Origin: Alectoria sarmentosa | Lineage: Eukaryota > Ascomycota > Lecanoromycetes > Lecanorales > Parmeliaceae | DNA: 64,000 nt | NCBI GenBank assembly: GCA_009733775.1 | Contig: WOGZ01000147.1 | Span: forward strand, 17,404-81,403 | Direction of reading: 5' to 3' | In this document: positions 36,690 to 47,565 of the stretch, in pieces | How the letters are laid out: each line of letters begins with the position of its first letter | How positions within the stretch are numbered: position 1 is the stretch's first letter | Notes under the pieces: model-generated | Told to the model about the DNA's origin: nothing | Seen by the model: only the letters and a program-made list of their open reading frames with translations | The model's database searches: none | Program-made: the position numbers and the translations under genes

Positions 36690-37277
36690 ATGATCATTGT
36701 TTTCGTTTTCCTTGTCACAAGCGGAACCAGGTTGGTGAAACCGCACGGGAGAAGGATTGTCAGTGCGTTGATGGATGATAGATTGAGGACGGCGATGATG
36801 TACGTATATTTCTTTCCCAGGGGCATCCAGCCTTTGCATATCTTGTCTGATGGTCATTCGCCCAGGTATGAGAAACCATCCCGATATTACTTCATCCTCG
36901 TCTCCACCCTTTTCACCGTACGCAAGTTCGTCCTGCGCCACCTCATGTTTCCCCGCCCTCATTTCTTCCGCGTCCATAACACTACCGATGAGCCATCACA
37001 AGCCGGTACATATCACATGACAGTGTACGAAACTCATCCCTGGTACGTAAAGCCCACCGTCTTGAAACGGTTTGAACCTCGAGCATGGACAAATTGGATC
37101 ATGGGATTACCAGTACCGGGAGACGAGGGTGATAAGTATCGGCCTAATGGGTATAGTATACCTGAGATAGGGCCTGACTTTATGAGAGGCAAGGGGGCAG
37201 ACTTCATGAGAGCATCAAAGGAGAGGCTTGTTGGCGAGAGGATGAAAGGATGCCCATTCGGAAGGCTGAAGGAGTAA
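36690..37277 (+). CDS. uncharacterised fungal protein
   Basis: Two exons (36690-36799 and 36866-37277) give 522 nt, or 173 aa, from the first ATG in frame. The upstream part of the frame starts only at a TTG, so a further 5' exon is possible. The N-terminus is hydrophobic (MIIVFVFLVTSG), perhaps a signal or membrane anchor. It is followed by KPSRYYFILVSTLFTVRKFV, RPHFFRVHNTTDE, ETHPWYVKPT, FEPRAWTNWIMGLPVPGDEG, DKYRPNGYSIPEIGP and a C-terminal MKGCPFG. Evenly spaced Trp, Pro and Gly positions and a clean intron suggest a real, conserved gene. I do not recognise a named domain and assign no function. Confidence 0.6.
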   Translation: MIIVFVFLVTSGTRLVKPHGRRIVSALMDDRLRTAMMYVYFFPRGIQPLHILSDGHSPRYEKPSRYYFILVSTLFTVRKFVLRHLMFPRPHFFRVHNTTDEPSQAGTYHMTVYETHPWYVKPTVLKRFEPRAWTNWIMGLPVPGDEGDKYRPNGYSIPEIGPDFMRGKGADFMRASKERLVGERMKGCPFGRLKE

Positions 37278-37792
37278 TTAGGGTGAATTGAGGATTCTGT
37301 TTGTTGAACATTGGCATGCAATGGCGGCACTTCTCCATTTAGAGCGAAACGCGTCGTCCAGTGATCAGCATGTTTTAGGTGCTCTGTCCGATACATGTCA
37401 TCGGCATCTGCAGTAGAACAAATTCCCAAGATGTCTAATCAAATCAGCACCCAATAACAGCATCGATGCTAAATGCCATGCTTGATACACGTGCTTGTCA
37501 GCTGTAATTCAAGGACAAGAACACATCAGAGTACGAGACCCAAATTTTCAGCCCATGGTGCCCCAATCTAGTCCGTACGAGAATTCTACGAGAATTCTTA
37601 TAAAAACCGCTCCTACCCGAGCAGCTTTCAGAGCTTCCAGCCCGTCTGTCCAGGAGAAAGATGTTCTAAAATCTCCCATTCTACATTCGACATTCTCATT
37701 CGTTGCCCCTTTCCCAAGCCAGACTCACCGCCACCGTGGCTGCAGGAGACCGGCGCGCCTTTCCAACCGTGAGCCAGCAACTAATCAAGGAG
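37278..37792. other. intergenic, hypothetical gene to C2H2 gene
   Basis: Contains the promoter of the C2H2 gene. A frame from 37,495 runs into the C2H2 gene, but the splice phase favours the ATG at 37,793 as the start. Confidence 0.4.
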
Positions 37793-38440
37793 ATGGCGAG
37801 ACCACCACAAGGGAAAGATTCCATGCACCGCGGCACTGCTGTGGCGCCTGGGTAAGTTTGAAAAGAAGGGGGCTAACCACACGGCTATGCCGCAGAAGCA
37901 TTCATTCAATCTGTCGGGGCCATGGGTTAGAGAGCCTCAATCCGCATCAAGACTTACCACGTCTAGATGGAGACCTCGGTCTATGCCAGCCACCAGTCGG
38001 GTACCCCTGCATTCTTCCAACCTGCAAAGCCCCTGCTCCCACGACCGAATATCTGAACTCCCATGTCAAAGCCCACTTGGCCGGTCCAAATATCGACCAC
38101 GACTTCCAGCCCTTCGACAGTCTCGCTGCTCTCTATGCAGCAGCCGGCCAAGACAACCGTGCCGTCGCTGCCGCCAACACTGGTCGCCAGGCATAAAACC
38201 CCCCAATCCTGCCGTGACCGTGGCAACGACAACAACCAAGCCCGGTCAACCTGCCCAGCTCGTGGCCGCACATGTAGCCGCGAGCAAGACCTGGAGCGCC
38301 ATGCGAAGAAGCATCAGCTGGGTATGCGGGTCCACCATTGTGCACGTGTGACATGTGTGTATCAGGGGAGCTATCGAAAGGATAAGCAAGATGCTCACGT
38401 AAAGGCTTGCCATGCCACTGGCAGTGGTGGAGCAGCTTGA
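37793..38440 (+). CDS. small C2H2 zinc-finger protein
   Basis: Three exons (37793-37851, 37896-38182, 38241-38440) give 546 nt, or 181 aa. It has three finger-like units: YPCILPTCKAP...HVKAH (about residues 65-90), TCPARGRTCSREQDLERHAKK (about 125-145) and HHCARVTCVYQGSYRKDK...HVKACH (to about 175). The third has the SYRKDK linker common in fungal C2H2 proteins that follow a helical or NACHT region. Between the first and second fingers is an Ala-rich stretch (LAALYAAAGQDNRAVAAA). It is probably DNA-binding. The first finger spacing is loose and may not bind zinc. Introns of 44 and 58 nt fit the phase exactly. Confidence 0.62.
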
Positions 38441-41400
38441 CAATGTCACAACCTGTCACCATACCTGAAACGTCACACTGGCCATGGAGGACGGCCCGCT
38501 TTCTTTCTAAATTAACAAGGCATAAAACATAAGGTGCACGCGGGCTTTTTATTACTTTGCTTTGATGACTTGAAAAGAGACGAGGGCTGTGGTAGAAGCG
38601 GAGGAGACCAAAGAGATCAGTCAATTTCGATAGAGTCATATCGTACACCGCCAACCCATGAAAGCAAAACCACACCTACCGCACGATCTCATCCCCGCTT
38701 CCCTTCCCCTTCCGACGAAACAACGCCGACAATCTCCCCTGGTGCCCCTTTTCTTTCTCCCACCTTCACCCTCCTCTTCCACCTCACTCTTTCTCCGTCA
38801 TCCCCACGCCATGCCCACGCTCCTCATCTCCCCTCCCAAACATTTCACCTCCCCATATCCAAACTACCCCACCCCCATCCTCTCATCCGGCGGCAGCAAC
38901 GTCTTCCCCTTTCTCGGTATCCTGAAAGTCGCGCCTCATACCAGATACTGCATGGTTCTGGGATTGACATTGATGGAGCCATCTGCGCCCGGGGGGGTGA
39001 TACTCCTTTTCGAGGGCCCGGCAGCGGAGAGCGTCAGTGGGGTGATCGTCGAAGGATATTATTGAGGCGCCGGTGCGGGGGGACTGAGTCGGGGCTTGAT
39101 GAGGCGGATTTGGTGGGGACTTGGCCGCAGGGGGTGGTGAGGCGGGAGGGTTTGGCGTTAGGGATTTGGTTGATCATAGTATGATCTGGCGGATGTGTTT
39201 CAAGGAGGTGATGTTGTCGACGTCCTTTCCTGGACGAGAGCTGAATCAGGATGAACGAATAGTCCTGGTTAGAGAGCACTGTAGGTCGATTGTTAAGGTA
39301 GCAGCATCGAAGCAGAGTAAAGGATATATGCTGTTCAAAATGGAATGAGATGTTCCGCAGTTGTTCTCCTCACACGACAACAGCATAGAAGCACCGTTAT
39401 CATGATATCTCTGCTGGGTCATGATCAAACGTGCACGGTTCGCGAGCTTGAAGCCTTAAGTGAGGAAAATGGATGTCTGAGAGCACAAGTCGCTACTCCT
39501 GGTCTGCTTGAGGGGATCTAAATTGATGAGGATCGGTCGTCGTCCTTGCCAATCGACGAATAAGAAGTCGTGAACAACATCAAGGCCCGGAATGCGGTGG
39601 TGCAAGTTCGTACCGGCCAGTATTCACTAATCGACATAGGAAAACTCCGCAGAGGCAAAACCATCTTAATCCGCGCAACGTCTGCTGACGTCGGTCAAAC
39701 TGTCAAACTTATGATTAAGAGGAGTGTAGAATACACCGGAGCTGGGATAAGAAATGATTCAGTAGAGCTACGGTATTGGCCAAGTCCATATTTCCTCGAG
39801 CTTCTAAACTTCTTCCTAGATTCGGCAGCACAGATGGTCATGACACCTATTAGTGGGCTTGAGTCTTGAGTATTGGACTGGGCGCTGCAGGGTCAACTTC
39901 TCATCATGTGGAGGCATCTTGCAAATTTACTTGGCAGAGGGCTACGTTGCTAGCTTGATTAGATTTTCAGCAAAGGTACTTTTGTTTCAACGTTGTTGAA
40001 TGAGAGGAGTGACTCTGGAAACCGTAAGGAACCTTGGAAATAGCTGTGTGCAGATTTTAACACCCAATGATATGTATGATTGCCACCACCCCTCAATCTT
40101 GACGCCTGTTGACCCTTCCACTCGTGCTTGTGGATCGCCTATGGGCAATTGTACTTGACCTGTGACACACGCCCATTGTAGATCATAGGGGAAAAAGTAC
40201 ACTCTCAACAGGTTGATTCATGACCTTTCTTCATCCTAGCGAGACAAGGAGAGATGAGCAGCGTAGTTCGGGATGCATTCCATATTGTCCCCTCTACCTA
40301 AACTTGCAGACTAGCTTCTAAGGTTCTCTTCTCTGACTTGATTCGCGGATGCTTTCTGACAACATTTCGTGATAGTCCCATTCCTAATTTATATGAAGAC
40401 AGCACCAAAAACCAGCGTCTCAAAACGGTTGAACACTTCAAGTCCTCCGAGGGCCAAGACATCTTTCCTAGGCCGTGTTCAATGATCTCTGAACCGATTT
40501 AGAAATATTGCGTATTTAAGACTTAAGTACTTTAAGGGCGGCAGGCGGGTATTCGCAATCCTTCCTAAAGAGTCTCAATAGACTTTTCAATATCAAATAT
40601 ACTAAGCTATTTTGACTCACAATATCGTTCTAATACGGGCAAATCTAGGAAAGATCGAATTTGAAAGATATGTCAATAGCATTTTCAAATCTCAACAGAT
40701 CTTCAATTCAAAAAATCATCGCAATACCGTTAATAAATAAGTTGTATTTTACAAATTCAGGGTTCGAGCATATACAATCCCCTTTTTTCACACCCCTCAC
40801 TTAATGTCCATCTCACCCACCCTTATATCAGGCCCATAATTCATCGCCCCTAAGAGAACTTTGGCTAAATCGTTCAAATCCGAAATCCAAAATACAATGA
40901 TATAAATGTAACTTATCGTATTTAAATCTCGAATCGAAGACTTGACGGTCGTACACGTAAAAATACTCTTACGAGATTTGTTTCCTCAACAGGCTGTTAA
41001 TAAATTATTCATATCATAAAATTTCCATTAGCGTTGAAATCTTATCAGATTTGTCATATACGAATATCTTTACATCCTTGATACGAGCCAACATCTTACT
41101 TTTAAGATATCGTTACGACGAAAGATTTGCATAGAACATGGATCGTAAAAGCATTGTCAGCGTGCCAAGCCTGTTCATAAAGTGGGTTACGGAAGATGCT
41201 TTTGATAGGCTATTAGTATCATTGCGAAAACCCCCCTGCCGACCTTAAAGTAGGCAGCAATCGTTGTATTGAAATTATCATTTAATTACAATAGTGAGAT
41301 TAGATCGTTTTCGCATTTCAGGCGCCACATAAGCACAAGCCTCAAGGACTGAGAAGACCACCTGGCACCTGCACATACTTACTTTAAGTTGTGTACATTA

Positions 41401-42848
41401 CTTTAGTGTGTACGCGTCTACAAATAGGCGAGGAAGCTCGCTTAAATTTTCCCTGCTCGTAAGTATGAAATACCTGTCTTTTGAACCATTTCTTTCCATA
41501 AAACAATGTCTATAATGGCAACCATTAGAGTCTCGGGACAGACCTCCAGCTTGGAGTAACCATCAGTGTTTGTTCAGGTCCCTTGAGGATCTCTTTGCGT
41601 GCTCACGGTCGTCTAAGATTGATTTTTTGACGCTCTCTATATACCAGGCCAGAAGTCTAGTGGACAATGAAGGTCTTGACACCAAAGCGAGCCGTTATAA
41701 ATCTCCCACATGTGTTGAATTTTACTACCCGCAGGCGCTTTGACTATCAAACGATATACAAGTGGTGCACATGGCAGCTCTTTGTCGAAAGAATAAATCC
41801 TCCTCTTTTTCAAATGTATGTCCAAACTTTCAAAGTGCCGTCCACCCTCACCCCATCGCTAAAGATCTGGTTTCCTCCTCCTGTCATAGCACGGAATTCT
41901 TTTCTGCCTGGCTCATGTGCCTTGGCTACGTTGTTTCATCTTGAGTCTCAGTAGACTGGCCTTTGGGCAAGAGACCGTGTGGGCGGCGTCACCTTCGTGC
42001 TCGTAAAAATTATTGCAACACTTATACAGATCGTCGATCTGACTTTGACTGCCCTCCAATCAACATTCCCTTCTTTACTACTTGACCTTGCTTACCATTT
42101 CCCCTCTTTGTATGAGTTCTTGGCTAGGCAATCTGCAACATTCTTAGAGCTTCAACATCATTATTTGACTACCGACTGCACTTCATGTTGCCTCACCTTG
42201 TATTGCACACTACATGTTCATTAGTATCCTTGAATGCGATGATCGTAGGCACTTACAGCAAGGGAATGGCATGGCGGATCCGTCTTTAGGTCTTCCTCTA
42301 TCCCCTAGATGGGTATCATCAGTTGAAAAGATTTGGATGGTGGAGCACAGATCAATCACAGTGAATACTGACCATTCTGCCCTTCCAATGATGACCCTAC
42401 CTCAGTAATAAAATAGGAAGATAGCACTTCGTAACGCAAGCGATTTGGACGTTGGTGATAGAGTATATTAAAGGGAGACTCGGCAAAAGTGACTTGTGGA
42501 AGCCTCTTTCTAATTGGCGGGGCATCCTAAGTACAAGTCACTTCACACTTCACTCCCTGCCTCGCACCACATATACTCTTTCTCTACTTTGACAACAATT
42601 CTTGAACTACCTCAACCTATCCCTTTGAAAACTGAGCACTGCTTTTATCTTAGTCAGACCACCTCTCATTGTCATGTAAGTCGCCCTCAACAGCAGCAAA
42701 CAAGTCAACCTCACTCATAAGCCGTACACAGATCAGAGCCTGGTGACAACAATAGCCCCGCACACTTCGCTCACAACCTCATTTCGTTCCTCCAACACTC
42801 TCACCACCATCGACCACTACACACTACCCCTCAACTCCATCATTCACC
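38441..42848. other. 4.4 kb gene-poor interval with a MITE-like element
   Basis: No gene is supported. Open frames at 38,534-39,184 and 38,658-39,065 are Pro/Ser-rich and overlap in different frames. One at 39,570-39,869 resembles nothing known. The central part (about 40,400-41,400) is AT-rich and holds a TA-flanked inverted-repeat element. The right end is the SUMO promoter, with pyrimidine-rich tracts before 42,849. Confidence 0.45.
40530..41250. mobile_element. MITE-like element, 30-bp inverted repeats, TA flanks
   Basis: The 30 nt from 40,530 (CTTTAAGGGCGGCAGGCGGG, then TATTCGCAAT) match the inverse of 41,221-41,250 at 27 of 30 positions. Both ends abut TA (40,528-29 and 41,251-52). The 660-bp interior is AT-rich with no frame, consistent with a mutated non-autonomous Tc1/mariner-like element. 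The termini differ from those of the element at 23,232, so this is a second family. Confidence 0.75.
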
Positions 42849-43228
42849 ATGTCTGACCGTGATCAGTCTCCCGGTGCGGGCGGCAATCCCGACGACCAGC
42901 CCAAGAGTGAGCACCTGAACATCAAGGTCACGGACAACAACAACGAGGTCTTCTTCAAGATCAAGCGCACCACCGCCCTCTCAAAGCTCATGAACGCCTT
43001 CTGCGAGCGCCAAGGAAAAGCACCCTCCTCTGTTCGATTTCTTTTCGATGGTGCGCGAGTCAACCCAGCTGATAGCCCTGACTCGGTAGGTACCTCGGCA
43101 CCTAGAGAACCCTCCGTGCTTGACAGCTTTCGCTCCATGATCCAGCTGCTAATATTCCGTCCCCGCAGCTCGAGATGGCCGATGGAGATACATTGGAGGT
43201 GCACCAGGAACAGATCGGTGGCGCTTGA
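42849..43228 (+). CDS. SMT3: ubiquitin-like modifier SUMO
   Basis: Becomes covalently attached to lysines of target proteins after C-terminal processing. It acts in nucleus and cytosol. Two exons (42849-43085 and 43169-43228) give 297 nt, or 98 aa. A flexible acidic/Gly N-terminus is followed by the beta-grasp core (HLNIKVTDNNNEVFFKIKR, LSKLMNAFCERQGK, VRFLFDGARVNP) and, after the intron, LEMADGDTLEVHQEQIGG. The processing Gly-Gly (residues 96-97) is followed by a single Ala, so the Ulp1-type protease would remove only one residue. Splice sites fit exactly. Confidence 0.97.
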
Positions 43229-43736
43229 CATGGCAAAGAAGGCAGTAGCACCTAGTCAGATGGCATTATGATAATGGCTTCAAGGCCGTGTGCTATCGTT
43301 CGAGCTACATGTCTTCTGCAACAATCGAGCGTTGGTCACATTTTGTAGCGGGCGCTCAGGGCGCAGGTCTTTTCAAAGGCATATGAAGGAGACGGGCCAA
43401 GTTCATAATCAAAAGGATCTGGAAAGGATCCCTCCAAGGGTGCCATCTTTCACAGATGCTTCATGTTGCTCCGTCAATCATACGTGACGAGTCTGTGTCT
43501 ACATACCAAAACTCTTTGGAAGCATTTCCATAGCACCCACCACATAGAGAATGAACCGTCTTCTTTGAAAATTGTGCTATTAACGCTCTGCCTGATATAT
43601 TCAAAACACAAATTCCAGCTCTGTATATGCGCAGAATCCCGGCCATACATTAAAAGTATATGCATATCTGAAGAATATATATATATATATAAGCCTCCCT
43701 AGAACATTGCACCCATCAATTTTCCCTCAAGACCAA
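43229..43736. other. intergenic between convergent genes
   Basis: 3' flanks of SUMO (+) and the Ser/Pro-rich gene (-). A short TA microsatellite lies at 43,677-43,692. No gene recognised. Confidence 0.5.
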
Positions 43737-44318
43737 TCAACCCTCCCAGATCGCCCTCCTCGCCTCCTCCTTCTCCCTCTCAGCCTTCCGCGCCTCCTCT
43801 TTGGCCACCTCTCCTCTCTTCCGCTCCTTCTCCCTCACAGCCCGTTCATACGCTTTGCTTTCCTCAGTCTTCTTCGGTGGCTTTACACCTAGTGCCCCTG
43901 CAATCAAGCGTCCGGCCGCCGCTGATGATTTCTCCGGTCTCTTCTCTGGGCCTTGAGGAGAGCGAGGCGTGCTGCTTGGGGAATTCAAGGTATAGGCGCT
44001 TGAAAAGGTCGACCAGTCTGTACTTCTCTTGCGCGAGTGGGAGGAAGTTGGAGATGTGGGCGTCGGCGGTGGAGGACCAGAGGTTGCGCCTGTGGGAGTA
44101 GAGGGCTGTGAGGGGGTAGTAGATCTGGAGGATGATGATGATGATGGAGAGGCAGCCTCTTCCCAGGTATCGATAACGGCTTTAGATGTCTTGGATTTGG
44201 CAGAAGAAGAGATGGCAAGGTTCTTGAGGGAGGAATCGAGTCCTTGTGGTGGTCAGTGAGCCTGGACTGGAGAAACTGGAACTTAGTCACCAGGCGTTAT
44301 GTAAGACGTGGTTGTCAT
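43737..44318 (-). CDS. Ser/Pro-rich protein with charged coiled-coil C-terminus
   Basis: Two exons (44318-44291 and 44242-43737) give 534 nt, or 177 aa, starting MTTTSYITPGLDSSL. The middle is low-complexity Ser/Pro/Thr (about residues 35-75). A short conserved-looking AAAGRLIAGALGVKPPKKTE segment leads into a highly charged helix with alternating Arg/Glu/Lys (SKAYERAVREKERKRGEVAK onward) that should form a coiled coil and ends AIWEG. I recognise no named domain. The segment before the helix suggests a fungal conserved hypothetical of unknown role. Confidence 0.7.
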
Positions 44319-45564
44319 TGCTATTTCCAAGGCAAGAAACAGAAGGTCGTGAAGTATTCAACCAAAATTGAGTGTACTTCGGGGCGAGTGCGAGGAGGCA
44401 GCTGTACACGGGAACCAAATGTAGTGCGATCACTTAAGGATGCTGGATGTCGAGAAAAAACATGCGAGAATGTAAACAACGTGGACTGGATTCTATATAG
44501 ATGGCAAGAAGACGGCCGAGCAAAAAGCAGATGTTGAGCGCGGTGAGTCGATCATGATTGTGTGACGACTGACGGAGTGGGGAGGATCATGGCAGTGGAA
44601 TTGCCCCACATTCTTGTAAGGCTGGGTGGGAAGGCAATACGAGCAGATACGGAGTTGTATATCGAAACCCTGACCCTCAATTTGGGAAAATGATACGTCT
44701 GTTGTAGTGTCCATGTAATTAGGACACAGATGTGAAAGCCGGTTGTCACAAAGCTTTTGTATTGGCCTCGAAACACTTCGGCCATTGACTCAAAGTAACC
44801 AGCACAGCAACGAGCAAAATCCACCATCCCAGTGGCTGAAGACCAGTCGATGATGGCAGCCTCAGACGGACAAAGGCTTAATTGTTCCGCCAAGCTTCGT
44901 ACTCTGAGTCTCCTTCCTTTCAAGGAATCACTAGATCGAAAACACCGAAAAGGAAGTCAAACATCCCATATGAAATTGCTGGTTGCATACATCAAGGGTC
45001 GGGAGAGGGATTGGTCGATGCAGTAGCTACTTCATCGCGAACAAGGTATCATGATACCATCTGAAGAGACACACTCGCTTGATCAACCAGTTGGCCGGTT
45101 AAGGCACACAGGGAGATGGCCGGCACCACAGACACGACATCCATTCGTCTCTTCAGGAGTTTGATTTCAAAGTTGAAGTAAGACATATTGCACGCCTAAG
45201 TCATGGCTGGGATGGGGAGAAGGTAAAGTATGGTGGTCTGAAGTCATCGTCAAGTTCGACGTTTGATGAATAAAGTGAAAGTAGGCACAAGAAAGAATGC
45301 GCTTCGGAAGCACATGCCTTTTCGAGAGCCAAATCTGCCGATCTGCCGGATTGTTGGACTTGTAACACAAATCAAGCTCAGACACAGACACAGACAAAGA
45401 TACCAAGACCAGAGTCACATTTCCGTCACCACCGTGGCTGGCTGCAGCGTCCGTATACATAAAGGAGGAAGGGTTTTTCAAATCACTAACGAGTTGGGGT
45501 TGATTTGTCAATATCCTCATCTTCAATCAATCCATCAATCAATCAATCAATTGACAATATCGCT
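44319..45564. other. intergenic, divergent genes
   Basis: Lies between the minus-strand Ser/Pro-rich gene and the plus-strand FMN-binding gene. A (ATCA)n run at 45,525-45,552 sits just before the latter's start. No gene recognised. Confidence 0.45.
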
Positions 45565-46875
45565 ATGGGACGGACTTTGGTTTATCCAAAAGTTCAGAAG
45601 AACACTATCCATCGCAAGGACTTTCGGGGTAAGAGCAGATGTTGCAATTGACCGATTTCATATCCCGCATTGATAGAGGGATCAATTGATAGCTTGACTG
45701 AACATAGCTACTTACGACCTCTCGACCATCCACTCCATCATCAACGACACTCCAGTCCTTCATGTCTCCTTCAACTCTTTAGATCCAAAGGACCCTTTTC
45801 CTGTAAGCTATCTTTTCCATCCCTCATTCCCCTGATCATCATGTTTTGAGGGCCGGAGACCTTTTCCGCCCCCTGAAACATGTCTTCTGACTCTTGAATC
45901 ATCCACAAGAGAGAAATACTGACTTCGAAATCATTCAGACCATTCTTCCGATGATCGGTACCATGGGATCTTTCGCCTTTCCAAGCGCTGATTTGAATGA
46001 ACCGCTGTACGTGCCATTCGGAGCGATTTCTTCATGTTTGGTAGCAGATTCCGAGCCACATAACATTTTGGGGGAGCAAGAGGCTCTTGATAGTCCTCAA
46101 TCCTGTTTTGCGACTCCGGTTTCTGTCTTGAAGAAGCGGTGCTGACCAAAATGTGCGTAGGGACTGCTATCTCCACGGCTACGTAAGCTCTGGTATAATG
46201 AAACAAGTGCGGGAAAACCCCGAAAGCGGTCTCGCCATTACCATAGCCGCGACGAAAGTTGATGGCATAGTACTTAGCTTGACGCCTAATTCGCATAGTT
46301 ACAATTACCGATCTGCTGTGCTTTTCGGGTATGGAAGCCTAGTTGATGATACGCAAGAGAAGCTATGGGCGATGGAGATGGTCACCAACTCTGTGGTGCC
46401 CGGTCGTTGGTATGTATTCTCCAAGGTGTCATTTTCTTATCCGCTACTGGAGTCTGATCCTAAGACAAGTCTCAGGAGCCAAAAGCATTGTCCCACTCTT
46501 CGGGCGTGTCTTCAGGCGCAATTTCTGGTTTATAGAGAGAATATTGACTCCGAATTCTTTGACAGGGATCACACAAGGACGCCGCCCGACAAAGCTGAGA
46601 TGGCATCGACGACCATCTTGAAGGTAAAGATTGTAAACGGAAGCGGGAAGATCAGGACAGGCGGTCCCGGTGATGAGAAGAAGGACACCGAGAGAGAGGA
46701 CTTGTTGCGGAGGGTGTTTACGGGAGTAGTACCGATGTGGGAGACTGTAGGAGAGCCGGTAGCTGGAGGAGCGGGTCGCGTGGAAGAGGTGCCGGAGCAT
46801 TTGCGGGCGTTTCGTGACGACACCAACAAGGTCAATGAGAAGTATGCGAAGACAGCAGCGGTAGAGAAAATCTAA
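45565..46875 (+). CDS. FMN-binding split-barrel (PNPOx-related) protein
   Basis: Five exons (45565-45628, 45708-45802, 45939-46006, 46161-46409, 46566-46875) give 786 nt, or 261 aa. The protein begins with VYPKVQKNTIHRKDFRATYD. It continues with the split-barrel strands TPVLHVSF, DPFPTILPMIGTMGSFAF and CYLHGYVSSGIMKQVRE, then SGLAITIAATKVDGIVLS, SHSYNYRSAVLFGYGSLVDD and a VPGRWDHTRTPPDKAEMAST segment. This is the pyridoxamine-phosphate-oxidase-related, FMN-binding family found across fungi. The exact reaction is unknown. All four introns are longer than usual here (79, 136, 154, 156 nt), and the second shares sequence with an ATIC intron. Confidence 0.87.
45803..45938 (+). repeat. introner-like intron, copy B (FMN-binding gene intron 2)
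   Basis: A 136-nt GT-AG intron with branch-like TACTGAC 20 nt before the acceptor. Its last 89 nt align gap-free to the ATIC intron at 3785-3917 (81% identity), including GGAGAC, TTTTCCGCC, TGACTC, GAATCAT and CGAAATCATTCAG. The two host genes are unrelated. Confidence 0.75.
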
Positions 46876-46974
46876 ACGACATCCTTTGTTGAGTGAGTGT
46901 GTTGAAGGGGTTCTCCAATGTAAATCAAGTGCATTTCAGATCTCTCAAAGAACAAGGCAGGCACTTCCTGTCTC

Positions 46975-47565
46975 TCAACCTCTAGCAAGGGCCTTGTCAA
47001 TTAGATCCTTGCACCTATCACTCATCGGTAGGTCTAACGCAAGCTCATGACCTTTCTCGCTCATTTTCCCCCATGTCTTCTGTAAGATCTTTACAATCTT
47101 CTCTTCATCATGCTGCTTTTCGAACTCCTCGAACTGGTCATCCAAGAACACCAGGCAGGCCACATCTTCCAGCGTCTGCGTCTCTTCATCTTTCTTCAGA
47201 TCCTCCTTCCTGACAAGGTGAGCGACTCTCGTGGCGTCATCTTGAGAGTAGCCACAGTCGAGGCAAATCTGTGAGGCCATGTCCGCCTGTCTCTTCTTGA
47301 GGTAGGATCGCCAAGCATGATACCCAACTTTGTTCATCGCATAAGAATCTCGCGGGATCTCCCAACGCCTAAAATGCTGAGCGCGTATTGCTAGGCGTAA
47401 CGTATCTGGCGCACACGGATTGCGCTTTTCAAGATAGTTGCTCATTTTTTGGCTGTAGTGGAGCTCGTAGGGTTGCTCTTTTCCATCCACTTGGATCTTC
47501 TTAGGATCTTGAGCGTGAGCTTCGTCGATAAGCTTGAAAGCTTCAGCGAGCTTCTTTTCGGACAT
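46975..47565 (-). CDS. DUF4202 protein
   Basis: Single exon, 196 aa, starting at ATG of MSEKKLAEAF (three upstream in-frame codons begin with TTG). Conserved DUF4202 blocks: FKLIDEAHAQDP, ELHYSQKMSNYLEK, LRLAIRAQHFRRWEIPR, YHAWRSYLKKRQAD, GYSQDDATRVAHLVRKEDLK and LEDVACLVFLDDQF. The His/Arg/Asp pattern (AQHF, RVAHLV, DVACLVF) resembles HD-type metal sites, but function is unestablished. It is the last gene before the AT-rich block, whose edge lies within roughly 150 bp of the start. Confidence 0.88.
   Translation of the reverse strand: MSEKKLAEAFKLIDEAHAQDPKKIQVDGKEQPYELHYSQKMSNYLEKRNPCAPDTLRLAIRAQHFRRWEIPRDSYAMNKVGYHAWRSYLKKRQADMASQICLDCGYSQDDATRVAHLVRKEDLKKDEETQTLEDVACLVFLDDQFEEFEKQHDEEKIVKILQKTWGKMSEKGHELALDLPMSDRCKDLIDKALARG

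Noticed and set aside
38534..39184. Overlapping Pro/Ser-rich frames on the plus strand
   Set aside because: Two frames overlap with similar length, neither has a domain, and no intron arrangement gave a convincing protein.
39570..39869. 99-codon plus-strand frame
   Set aside because: No recognisable domain, no supporting splice structure or neighbour context, and within the length expected by chance.
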